DNA of 64,000 nucleotides from Vibrio sp. J1-1 (GTDB lineage Bacteria > Pseudomonadota > Gammaproteobacteria > Enterobacterales > Vibrionaceae). The notes below the pieces were generated by a model that was not told the origin of the DNA, did not search any database, and saw nothing but the letters and a program-made list of their open reading frames with translations. How positions within the stretch are numbered: position 1 is the stretch's first letter; every line of letters starts with the position of its first letter. The stretch is taken from assembly GCF_021728395.1 (NCBI RefSeq), contig NZ_JAKKCM010000002.1, forward strand, positions 372,001-436,000, read 5' to 3'. A program made the position numbers and the translations under genes. Of this stretch, positions 1-7,603 are shown in pieces.

Positions 1-93
1 AAATCCTTTCATATTAAGTAGAGAACTTCGATTGTACTGAGTATCTAAATTGTGAAGGCGATAGTAAACTGTCTAAAAACAAAGGAATTTGCG

Positions 94-216
94 ATGTTTA
101 TTGTTTACCGCTTAGCCAAGTTAGCCATTATCTGTATGATATTTTTTACCATCTACGATCTAATTGCTTACGGTGAGATCACTTGGTTTCATCGGCTATT
201 GTCATTTTTCAACTAA
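94..216 (+). CDS. Small 40-residue membrane peptide, unknown function
   Basis: A 40-codon frame begins with ATG six bases after an AAGGAA ribosome-binding site. The product starts MFIVYRLAKLAII and has one hydrophobic stretch (about residues 8-25, rich in I, F, L and M), then a short aromatic tail ending FHRLLSFFN. It is probably a single-pass inner-membrane micropeptide. It lies upstream of the OsmC gene in the same orientation, with an 81-bp gap. I do not recognise the family. The good Shine-Dalgarno site and membrane-like composition are the only support. Confidence 0.45.
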   Translation: MFIVYRLAKLAIICMIFFTIYDLIAYGEITWFHRLLSFFN

Positions 217-297
217 TTTGAACGACGTGGCTGGTTGAGCAAACACTTGCCACACATCATATCAACGAGCAGTTATGCAAATAGGTAGGAAGTTCAT

Positions 298-765
298 ATG
301 AGTAAGCACTCCGCGATCATTGAGTGGCAACGTCAAACAAGCGAAATTTTTAGCGACAATCAATACAGTCGGGCACATAAGTGGACGTTTGACGGCGGCT
401 TACAGATACCTGCTTCTCCGTCCCCTCTTGTCGTACCTCTTCCACTATCAGTTGCCGAAAATGTGGATCCAGAAGAAGCGTTTGTTGCGGCGCTTTCGAG
501 CTGTCATATGTTGGTTTTTTTGTCGATAGCGGCCAAACGTCGTTATATCGTCGATTCTTACGTTGATGCAGCTGAAGGAGAGCTTACCAAAGGGGACAAT
601 GGTAAGGAGTGGGTATCGCGAGTGAATTTGAATCCCAAAATCGTCTTTTCGGGTGAGAAACAGCCTACGTACGAACAGCTAGAAAAGATGCATCACATGG
701 CGCATGAAAATTGCTTTATTGCTAACTCTGTAAAAACTGAAGTAGTAACAAATATTCTTGAGTAA
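298..765 (+). CDS. OsmC/Ohr-family peroxiredoxin-like protein
   Basis: OsmC-family proteins reduce organic hydroperoxides in the cytoplasm with a pair of reactive cysteines. Both are present: Cys69 in the helix segment DPEEAFVAALSSCH and Cys139 in HENCFIANS. The 155-residue length is usual for the family. An AGGAAG ribosome-binding site precedes the ATG. The sequence belongs to the general OsmC clade rather than clearly to Ohr, so the preferred substrate is open. It appears monocistronic, followed by a long hairpin and then a DUF2804 gene. Confidence 0.85.
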   Translation: MSKHSAIIEWQRQTSEIFSDNQYSRAHKWTFDGGLQIPASPSPLVVPLPLSVAENVDPEEAFVAALSSCHMLVFLSIAAKRRYIVDSYVDAAEGELTKGDNGKEWVSRVNLNPKIVFSGEKQPTYEQLEKMHHMAHENCFIANSVKTEVVTNILE

Positions 766-820
766 CCGATTTCTACCAATCGGCTCTGGGCCTTAATTAT
801 TTAACCAGGCAGACTCCTTT

Positions 821-864
821 AACAATGTCAGATTATGTCGCTAAAGCGACGAAATGACATTGTT
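821..864. repeat. Nested perfect inverted repeat (long hairpin)
   Basis: AACAATGTCA at 821-830 is perfectly complementary to TGACATTGTT at 855-864. Inside it, GTCGCT (837-842) pairs with AGCGAC (845-850). No U-tract follows on either strand, so it is not a standard intrinsic terminator. It lies between the OsmC gene and the DUF2804 gene and could act as an mRNA processing or stability hairpin, or as a protein-binding site. Confidence 0.5.
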
Positions 865-936
865 GTGCGTCAGCGCAAACGTCACTTGTTAAATTAATGT
901 TATTGTTTGCGTGTGTTAAGCAAACAAGATTACGAC

Positions 937-1947
937 ATGAGTAGCCGCACCCCATTAGAGTCGTTTATGCAAACGGACGGCTCCCCGACGTTTGGTCATC
1001 TTGACGCAATGCCTAAATCGTTACAGCTTGATCGTTTTGCATACCGGAATGAGATGGACCAACCCGCATCGAAATTACGCAAGTATTTCGGCTACAAGCA
1101 ATTCCAGTTTGTCTCTCTGGTTACGCCTGAGTATCTCATAGGTATTGCGATCGCGGATATTCGTTATTTGGCTTCCGGTTTTTGTTATCTTTATGACATT
1201 AAAAACAACGAACTCGTTGAGCAACAATGGCTTAAACCTTTCAATCTCGGCTATCAAACTGAGCCATCAAGTTGGTCAAGCTCCGCGACTCTGGCGGATG
1301 ACGCCATCCAATTTTCCATCCAAGAAGGTACATGGCACGTCCATTTTGTGTCTGGTTCAGTAAATGCCGTAATTAGCTTACTCCCTGAACCACATAGTAT
1401 TCCGTTGATGTTATGTACACCGACGGGGTATTCAGGCTGGACCTACACGCAAAAGCACAATGGATTAGCGGTGGCTGGTAACCTGTTTATTTTGGGTCAA
1501 GAACAAGACCTGAGTAAAGTCTCAGCAGGGTACGATTTTTCGGCAGGATACATGCGAAGAGAAACAAGTTGGCGATGGGCGAGTATTAATCATCTTCGAG
1601 ATACTGATCATTTAGGGCTTAACCTCGCCGTGGGAGTCAACGAAACAGGCTATTGCGAAAATGTGCTTTGGGTTAATGGTGACCGTCATTTGATGGCACC
1701 GGTGCACTTTCATTTTTCGCGCAAGAAACCACATGAGGCGTGGAGGATTACCTCGCAAGATGGGCGAGTTGAACTCAGCTTTACACCGTTAAACTGTCGA
1801 TCAGAAAGAAAGAACTTCTGGTTTCTCAAAAGTAATTTTCGTCAATATATGGGGCACTTTAACGGCTTTGTCGTTGATGGAAATGGCAAGAAACATGAAT
1901 TGAAGGATGTCGTTGGCTTAACTGAAGATCACTACGCAAAATGGTAG
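937..1947 (+). CDS. DUF2804-family protein
   Basis: I place this protein in DUF2804 (function unknown) from its overall pattern: two beta-rich halves with repeated W/G-containing strands such as GTWHVHFVSG, YSGWTYTQK and TSWRWASIN, resembling a double lipocalin-like barrel. No signal peptide is obvious. The ATG at 937 (MSSRTPLESF) is chosen. An in-frame TTG at 907 would add ten residues, and neither start has a strong ribosome-binding site. The stop is eight bases before the fatty-acid-hydroxylase-like gene, so the two are almost certainly co-transcribed. The pairing hints at a lipid-related role, but that is inference. Confidence 0.7.
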   Translation: MSSRTPLESFMQTDGSPTFGHLDAMPKSLQLDRFAYRNEMDQPASKLRKYFGYKQFQFVSLVTPEYLIGIAIADIRYLASGFCYLYDIKNNELVEQQWLKPFNLGYQTEPSSWSSSATLADDAIQFSIQEGTWHVHFVSGSVNAVISLLPEPHSIPLMLCTPTGYSGWTYTQKHNGLAVAGNLFILGQEQDLSKVSAGYDFSAGYMRRETSWRWASINHLRDTDHLGLNLAVGVNETGYCENVLWVNGDRHLMAPVHFHFSRKKPHEAWRITSQDGRVELSFTPLNCRSERKNFWFLKSNFRQYMGHFNGFVVDGNGKKHELKDVVGLTEDHYAKW

Positions 1948-1954
1948 CAAAGAC

Positions 1955-2815
1955 ATGGATTGGTCAATGTTAATGGAGCGCCCTGAGCTGCTGCTTATGA
2001 TTCTGGCTCCGATATTTTTTCTCTGCATGTTCGCAGAGTACTGGTTAGGTCAGCGTAAAGGTCGTTTGCCAAAAAGCGCCAGCTATGTCCTGCCAGAAGT
2101 GGCATGTAATTTTATACTGGCAGGGTTACACCAAGCGGCAGATATTCTTGCGGGGCTGTTTATCTCTCAGCTCTATTTATGGTTTTTTGGTTGGCGCTTG
2201 TTTGACATCGAAATCAGTATCTCTACATTATTAACACTCTTAATCCTACAAGATCTCTTCTACTATTGGTTTCACCGAGCTAGCCATCGTATTCGTTGGA
2301 TGTGGGCTGCACACGTTGTTCACCATAGCTCGGAAAGGATGAATTTTAGTACCGCCTTTCGTCAAAGTTTAATGTATCCGCTTGCGGGGATGTGGCTATT
2401 TTGGTTGCCTTTGGTGGTTATAGGCTTTGAACCGAAATGGGTGATCTTCGCTGTGTTGCTCAATTTGGGATTACAGTTCTTTGTTCATACTCAATCGATA
2501 CGCTCTCTTGGGCCATTAGAATGGGTATTTAATACACCGTCTCATCATCGTGTACATCATGGCATCAATCGACAATACATAGATAAAAACTACGCAGGTG
2601 TGCTCATTATCTGGGATCGTATGTTTGGCTCTTTTGAGCCAGAGGTCGAAACTGTGTGTTACGGGATATCTAAGCCTGTAAACAGTTTTAACCCAATAAC
2701 GGTTCTCTTTTCGGAGTGGAAAGATATGCTTAAAGACGCTAGCCAACCCTCGTTAACGTGGCGTCAACGTTGGCAATGTTTGTTTTCACCCCCAACAGAC
2801 TCCACAAGTCAGTAG
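1955..2815 (+). CDS. Sterol desaturase / fatty acid hydroxylase family membrane protein
   Basis: This is an integral-membrane di-iron oxygenase of the fatty acid hydroxylase superfamily. The histidine clusters that bind the two irons are all visible: HRASH (in YYWFHRASH), HVVHH (in WAAHVVHHSS) and HHRVHH (in TPSHHRVHHG). About four hydrophobic segments surround them, and 286 residues is a normal length. The substrate (sterol, fatty acyl chain or other lipid) cannot be told from sequence. It follows the DUF2804 gene by seven bases and is probably translated from the same message. Confidence 0.85.
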   Translation: MDWSMLMERPELLLMILAPIFFLCMFAEYWLGQRKGRLPKSASYVLPEVACNFILAGLHQAADILAGLFISQLYLWFFGWRLFDIEISISTLLTLLILQDLFYYWFHRASHRIRWMWAAHVVHHSSERMNFSTAFRQSLMYPLAGMWLFWLPLVVIGFEPKWVIFAVLLNLGLQFFVHTQSIRSLGPLEWVFNTPSHHRVHHGINRQYIDKNYAGVLIIWDRMFGSFEPEVETVCYGISKPVNSFNPITVLFSEWKDMLKDASQPSLTWRQRWQCLFSPPTDSTSQ

Positions 2816-3054
2816 CTTAGAACCGCGCTCACACTTTGGACTGGTTGTAATGACAGCGACACAGACAGCGTTACTGATTCTAATACGCTGGATGAATTTG
2901 AAGATCAGGCCCGAGAATTCGTCTCAAAAAATTGAAGGAAGATAAAATATCGTATTGCATAAGTCTTTTTCGGCTTAGATTAAGTTAATTGCGCTTAATT
3001 CAGGATGGTAAAAACAGGTTATCGAACTGGGTTTACATATCATGCTGATTTTGA
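2816..3054. other. Convergent intergenic region with a lipoprotein-like peptide remnant
   Basis: This gap separates the hydroxylase gene from the convergent response-regulator gene. In frame with the hydroxylase, just past its stop codon, an open stretch to 2935 encodes a lipobox-like ALTLWTGCNDSDTDS followed by an acidic tail ending EFVSKN. It has no ATG, GTG or TTG start, so I read it as a decayed small-lipoprotein fragment rather than a gene. No convincing terminator was seen. Confidence 0.35.
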
Positions 3055-3702
3055 TTATTGATTGTCGATCATCCAGACTGCGGCCTCTAAGCGAGAACTG
3101 ACGTTGAGTTTTTTCATAAGATTTTTGACGTGGACTTTTACTGTCGAGTCGGTGATTTTTAGTTCGTGAGCGATGAGCTTGTTACTCATGCCTTTAGAGA
3201 TGAGTGACAGTATTTCAAGTTCTCGATTGGTAAGTGATTTTAGTGGGCTTTCTTGCGCGATCTTTTTCGGTTTATTGCATGATTGAAGCAGTACTTTGGT
3301 CAGTCGGTCAGACAAGGCAAGTTGTCCTAATACGGCTTGCTTTATGTTAGTCACAATATCTTCAGGTTCCATATCTTTTAACAGATAGCCATCGGCACCG
3401 CTGGATATTGCATTAAGAACATCATCTTCATTGTCGGAAACGGTCAGCATCACCACACGGGAAGTGACGCCTCTTTCCCTCATTTGGCGGACAGTCTCTA
3501 AGCCGTCTATTCCTTGCATGTTCAGATCGAGAATAATCAAGTCCGGATCATGCTTAACGGCACCTTCGATTGCATCAGTTCCGTTGTTATATTCACATAT
3601 CACTTGTAGACCTTCTTCCAAGGCAATCAGTTGTCGTAACCCGCTGCGAAATAGTGGGTGGTCGTCGACCAACATTATCGTTGCATCTTGTGTGCTCAAC
3701 AT
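3055..3702 (-). CDS. NarL/FixJ-type response regulator
   Basis: The protein has an N-terminal receiver domain (acidic pocket in MLVDDHPLF, phospho-acceptor Asp in IILDLNMQG, conserved Lys in GYLLKDMEPED) and a C-terminal LuxR-type helix-turn-helix (LTNRELEILSLISKG to NVSSRLEAAVW). The linker and HTH resemble NarL more than NarP. The start at MLSTQDATIM is chosen because GGAGGAG lies directly upstream and gives the usual 215-residue length. An in-frame ATG at 3762 overlapping the kinase stop (TAATG) lacks such a site. It is the last gene of the cobA-nirBD-transporter-kinase set. No histidine kinase is encoded nearby, so how it is phosphorylated is unclear. Confidence 0.85.
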   Translation of the reverse strand: MLSTQDATIMLVDDHPLFRSGLRQLIALEEGLQVICEYNNGTDAIEGAVKHDPDLIILDLNMQGIDGLETVRQMRERGVTSRVVMLTVSDNEDDVLNAISSGADGYLLKDMEPEDIVTNIKQAVLGQLALSDRLTKVLLQSCNKPKKIAQESPLKSLTNRELEILSLISKGMSNKLIAHELKITDSTVKVHVKNLMKKLNVSSRLEAAVWMIDNQ

Positions 3703-3761
3703 TAACTCCTCCATGTGTTGTTTAGATGTATGATCATGATTTATAGCCATTAGATCCACCA

Positions 3762-5507
3762 TTATTTATCACTTAGTAAAAGTAACCCTTCAATCACCGC
3801 GGCAGAGCAAGCAAGTAAAGCAAGAGACTTCCAAAATAAAATGGGGTTACGCTTTATTAAAGGTTTGTTGTCGACACCGTTTAATAGTTGGGTATTTGGC
3901 GTATAAAGGTCAGCAATGAAATCACCCAGAGCCTGATAGCGATTATTGGGGAGCTCGGCGGTCGCTTTTTTAAATGCGAGATCTACCCATAACGGAATAT
4001 CTTCCCGATACTCTTTTATAGAGTGGTATTCCCATCTGACGTGCCGAGCCTGCTGCAGTGTTTGCTGTGAATGTTCCTTATATGGCAGGTGAGCGGTGAG
4101 CATTTCATACCCGATAATACCGATAGAAAATAGATCAGAGAGTGTGTTCGCTTCTCCAGTATTGATGTACTCAGGAGCCGTATAGTTGACCGAACCAAGC
4201 GGGAAAGATGTGGTTTCTTCCTGCTGCATCTCTCGCAGTCCTTTTGCTTCAACCGTACCAAAATCGATGATTTTAACCTCGCGATTGGGTGTGATCATGA
4301 TGTTTTCGGGCTTTAAATCGCGATGCACCATATCCGCGCGCTGGAAAACCCGAACTGCTTTTACGATGCCATCGAGTATTTCACGCACGGAATCCAAAGG
4401 TGGGTTGGGATGATCATGTATCCATTGGCGTAGCGTTATTCCCTCAATGTATTCGCATACCTGATAGATGAATTTTGAATGGACGGGCCTCGGATACATT
4501 TTCATTACTCGACGACTGTCTAATTGAGTCGAGAACCATTGCTCATTGGCAAATCGTTTTAACGTCTCGGGATCGTCACTGTAATTGAGCGAGGGGGCTT
4601 TGATAATGACATTACCACCTTTTTGTCTATCAAAAGCGAGATAGACGTGGCTGCGTGGTCCTTCGTAGAGAGTGTCTATTATTTCAAAATGATCGAGGCT
4701 TTGACCCTGCTGTAAAGCTGGTGGAATGTTGTTCGCGAGTAAGGCAGTTTGGTATTCAGTCAAGTTAAAGCTAGGTAATTCTCTTACTTTCAACACGGTA
4801 CAGCTTACATTGTCAGAGCTTCCTTTGAATAAAGCGTTGTCACATAAAGCCTGCGAAAGGGCTTCGCAAGAGTTTGCGTTGCTAATCTGTTGTTTGATTT
4901 CTTCATGAGTTAAGGTCTCATGAACCCCATCTGTGGTTAAAACTATGGTGTCGTTTTCTTTGAGCGGTAATGTGAGAAAGTCGATTTCAACCTTTTCATC
5001 CATACCAAGGGCTCGAGTCAGATAACTTTGGTGGCCGAAATTAGTTCGCTGATGATCCCGGGTTAGGAGAGTCAGAGTGCCATTGCGATAGAGATAAACT
5101 CTGCTATCCCCAACGTGAAAGATGTACCCAGTATTAGATTTAATAACAATGGCGCTAAACGTCGTTACCATACCATTATGGTAAAGTTGCTCTTTGCCCT
5201 GACTATAGAGCCAACTATTTAAACTGGTAAGTAATTCAATCGCTGAACGCTTAATGCTCCAGCTAGAGGGCGTCGCATAGTAATCGGTTACAAATTGAGT
5301 GGTAGCGGTCTGGCTGGCTTGCTGAGCCTGGTTACTGCAACTCACGCCATCGGCAATACAAGCCACAACCCCTTTGTGAATCAATTCATCTCGAGTGGTC
5401 GGATACTTGACGATAAACGCGTCTTGATTTTCGTCTCTATTACCCACCAAAGAACACCCGGAAAATTCAATATGTTGTATTTCTTGATCTGACTTTTCTT
5501 GAGTTAA
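3762..5507 (-). CDS. Bifunctional PP2C phosphatase / Ser-Thr protein kinase, membrane-anchored
   Basis: An N-terminal PP2C domain (GNRDENQDAF, ACIADGVS, HVGDSRVYLY, LTTDGVHETL, GSSDNVSC) supplies the metal-binding aspartates. It is followed by a eukaryotic-type kinase with HRDLKPENIMI (catalytic loop), KIIDFGTVE (DFG) and a YTAPEY activation-loop end. The C-terminus carries one hydrophobic anchor (about 20 residues around SLALLACSAAVIEGLLLL). The start at MLTQEKSDQE follows an AAGGA ribosome-binding site and gives 581 residues. An upstream ATG at 5603 would add 32 residues but has no such site. This fusion is known next to NarK-type transporters and nirBD in other proteobacteria. It probably adjusts nitrate uptake or reduction, but its targets are not known from sequence. 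Confidence 0.88.
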   Translation of the reverse strand, partial: LTQEKSDQEIQHIEFSGCSLVGNRDENQDAFIVKYPTTRDELIHKGVVACIADGVSCSNQAQQASQTATTQFVTDYYATPSSWSIKRSAIELLTSLNSWLYSQGKEQLYHNGMVTTFSAIVIKSNTGYIFHVGDSRVYLYRNGTLTLLTRDHQRTNFGHQSYLTRALGMDEKVEIDFLTLPLKENDTIVLTTDGVHETLTHEEIKQQISNANSCEALSQALCDNALFKGSSDNVSCTVLKVRELPSFNLTEYQTALLANNIPPALQQGQSLDHFEIIDTLYEGPRSHVYLAFDRQKGGNVIIKAPSLNYSDDPETLKRFANEQWFSTQLDSRRVMKMYPRPVHSKFIYQVCEYIEGITLRQWIHDHPNPPLDSVREILDGIVKAVRVFQRADMVHRDLKPENIMITPNREVKIIDFGTVEAKGLREMQQEETTSFPLGSVNYTAPEYINTGEANTLSDLFSIGIIGYEMLTAHLPYKEHSQQTLQQARHVRWEYHSIKEYREDIPLWVDLAFKKATAELPNNRYQALGDFIADLYTPNTQLLNGVDNKPLIKRNPILFWKSLALLACSAAVIEGLLLLSDK

Positions 5508-5681
5508 CATTGAGCCGTCCTTGCTGCATTTTCCCAGAATAAAAATAAACAAGAACAAAAGCTCAACCAGAATTGGTCGAGCTTTTGAACGATATTGAGA
5601 CATTACTTAATTTGGTGATTATTTGCGTATATCAATCAGTAAAGCTCAATATCTCCCGATAAACCCCGATACTTATACAAC

Positions 5682-7151
5682 TTAATGAGATACATCAATC
5701 AGAGTGACGCTACCATCTTCGTTAACTTCTGCAATTTTACCTGATGGCTCTTCCATAAACATGAGAGCGACGAAGCCAACGATAGCCGTAGCTGCGATTA
5801 CGTAGAAGAACGTTTGATAAGAGACGAAAGATAAAATGGTTAGATAAGTCACCGCACCCACATTGCCGTACGCGCCTGTCATCCCTGCGATTTGCCCTGT
5901 CATTCGGCGCTTGATAAGTGGAACCGTTGCGAATACTGCGCCTTCACCTGCCTGAACAAAGAATGAACAAGACATAGCAGCAGCCACGGCTAACCAGACT
6001 GGCCAGCTTTCGTTGACTTGCCCCATCAGGAAATAACCCACGGCAAGGCCTGCTGTCAGAATGAGAAGCGTTAGTTTGCGTCCAAACTTATCTGAGATTA
6101 GACCGCCACCCGGACGAGACATCAGGTTCATAAATGCGTAAGCGGAAGCCACCATTCCGGCCACTACTGGCGATAGTTCAAAGGTTTCAGAAAAGAAAAG
6201 TGGCAACATCGAAATTACGGCTAGTTCAGAGCCAAACGTTGCAAAGTACAGCACGTTTAGCACCGCCACTTGCTTGAATTTGTACTGGTGAATAGGTTCA
6301 ACAGGCTTTTTGAAAATCGATTTGTTGACTTTCCAAACCTGATTCGCGTCGATGACGTAAAGCAACGTGAGGCCAGCGTAAATGGCGTTTACGACACCTT
6401 GTTCAAGCATATTGATATTGCTTGGGGACAACTTCCATACCAGCAGTGCGAGTACCGCGTACATTGGCACTTTCATTGCTAAAAGGAAAAAGAAATCGCC
6501 TTTTGATGTAACTTCCATTGCTGACAAGTGTTTAGGGCGGAAGTAAGTTGCGCCCTTTGGCGTGTCTGAGACGTTCTTGTAAAAAACAACAGAGAACAGA
6601 AGGCTCATTATACCTGTTAGAGCCGTCGCATAGCGCCAGCCGTCTTCGCCACCAAAGACTAATGCTAGAGTTGGTAGTGTAAATGCAGCGGCGGCAGAAC
6701 CGAAGTTACCCCAACCACCATAAATGCCTTCTGCGGTTCCAAGTTGATTATGTGGAAACCATTCTGAAACGAGGCGAATACCGATAACGAAGCCTGCACC
6801 GATAAAGCCAAGCAGGAACCGTGCAATGGCTGCCTGAATAAAGGAATCTGCAAAGGCGAACATGAAACATGGAATAGAGCAGATAGCCAGCAATGCCGAA
6901 TATACAATTCGTGGACCAAAGCGATCGGTAAACATGCCGATAAGTACACGCGCAGGTATAGTCAGTGCGACGTTTAGAATCAACAACGTTTTAATTTCTT
7001 CACTCGAGAGACCAAGTGATTCTTTCACCATTTGTAGCAATGGTGCAAAGTTAAACCAGACAACAAATGTAATAAAAAATGCCATCCAGCTTAAATGGAG
7101 GATCTTCATTTTTCCGTTAAAGGAAAAGAGGGTGAATTTTGAGCTTTCCAT
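5682..7151 (-). CDS. NarK/NNP-family nitrate/nitrite MFS transporter
   Basis: This is a 12-helix major-facilitator protein of the nitrate/nitrite porter family. Both glycine-rich nitrate signatures are visible: YGGWGNFGSAAAAF in helix 5 and GAYGNVGAVTYL in helix 11. The MFS loop motif also appears (DRFGPRIVYS). It imports nitrate across the inner membrane for the NasA reductase. The ATG at 7151 is chosen over the upstream TTG at 7157 because AAGGA is nine bases before it. It lies downstream of nirD on the same strand, with a hairpin in the gap. It is named nasA, narK or nrtB in different genomes, so no symbol is assigned. Confidence 0.9.
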   Translation of the reverse strand: MESSKFTLFSFNGKMKILHLSWMAFFITFVVWFNFAPLLQMVKESLGLSSEEIKTLLILNVALTIPARVLIGMFTDRFGPRIVYSALLAICSIPCFMFAFADSFIQAAIARFLLGFIGAGFVIGIRLVSEWFPHNQLGTAEGIYGGWGNFGSAAAAFTLPTLALVFGGEDGWRYATALTGIMSLLFSVVFYKNVSDTPKGATYFRPKHLSAMEVTSKGDFFFLLAMKVPMYAVLALLVWKLSPSNINMLEQGVVNAIYAGLTLLYVIDANQVWKVNKSIFKKPVEPIHQYKFKQVAVLNVLYFATFGSELAVISMLPLFFSETFELSPVVAGMVASAYAFMNLMSRPGGGLISDKFGRKLTLLILTAGLAVGYFLMGQVNESWPVWLAVAAAMSCSFFVQAGEGAVFATVPLIKRRMTGQIAGMTGAYGNVGAVTYLTILSFVSYQTFFYVIAATAIVGFVALMFMEEPSGKIAEVNEDGSVTLIDVSH

Positions 7152-7182
7152 GTTCAATAATCCTTATAAGATTCATTTCGAA

Positions 7183-7216
7183 GGCATTGCCTTGATTGTG
7201 TCGCTTAGGCAATGCC
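7183..7216 (-). repeat. Hairpin between nirD and the nitrate transporter gene
   Basis: GGCATTGCCT (7183-7192) and AGGCAATGCC (7207-7216) form a perfect 10-bp stem with a 14-base loop. There is no T-tract on the transcribed side, so it is more likely an mRNA processing or stabilising element than a full terminator. Confidence 0.55.
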
Positions 7217-7241
7217 ACCGTGTTTTGGCGTCTGCTTCTCG

Positions 7242-7568
7242 TTACGGTCTAAGTTCGATCATGCCGTTGTTATTCCTGACTTCAAAAATTGGCACGTTAT
7301 ACTCTGGGTTTTCGATACATTTGCCTGTCTCCAAACAAAAATGTTGTTTGTACAAAGGCGAGGCAACACACAGTATCTCTCCCACACACCCAAGAATTCC
7401 TCTCGATAAAATGTTGGCTTTACCAATAGGGTCAAAGTTAGAAATAGCGTGTAAAGAGTTGGTGCGCTGGCTGAAAAACACCGCGATTTGTTTATCATCT
7501 ACTTTGGCGCAAACCCCGGTGTTGGGTGCGATGGCAGTTGATTCACAGATTGATATCCAGTTACTCAT
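7242..7568 (-). CDS. nirD: NADH-nitrite reductase small subunit NirD
   Basis: NirD is the Rieske-fold small subunit of the cytoplasmic NADH-dependent nitrite reductase, which reduces nitrite to ammonium. The 108 residues match the family (MSNWISICE, NTGVCAKVDDKQIAVF, AISNFDPIGKANILSRG, VASPLYKQHFCLETGKC). As in E. coli NirD, the CxH pairs of a true Rieske cluster are absent, so it should not hold an iron-sulfur centre. An AGGAG site lies seven bases before the ATG. It follows nirB by 35 bp. Confidence 0.93.
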   Translation of the reverse strand: MSNWISICESTAIAPNTGVCAKVDDKQIAVFFSQRTNSLHAISNFDPIGKANILSRGILGCVGEILCVASPLYKQHFCLETGKCIENPEYNVPIFEVRNNNGMIELRP

Positions 7569-7603
7569 ATCGATTCTCCTAAAATTAAATATCCAGATTG
7601 GTA

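Noticed and set aside
3703-3762. N-terminal extension of the response regulator overlapping the kinase stop (TAATG)
   Set aside because: No ribosome-binding site before that ATG, whereas GGAGGAG lies just before the ATG at 3702, which gives the normal NarL length.
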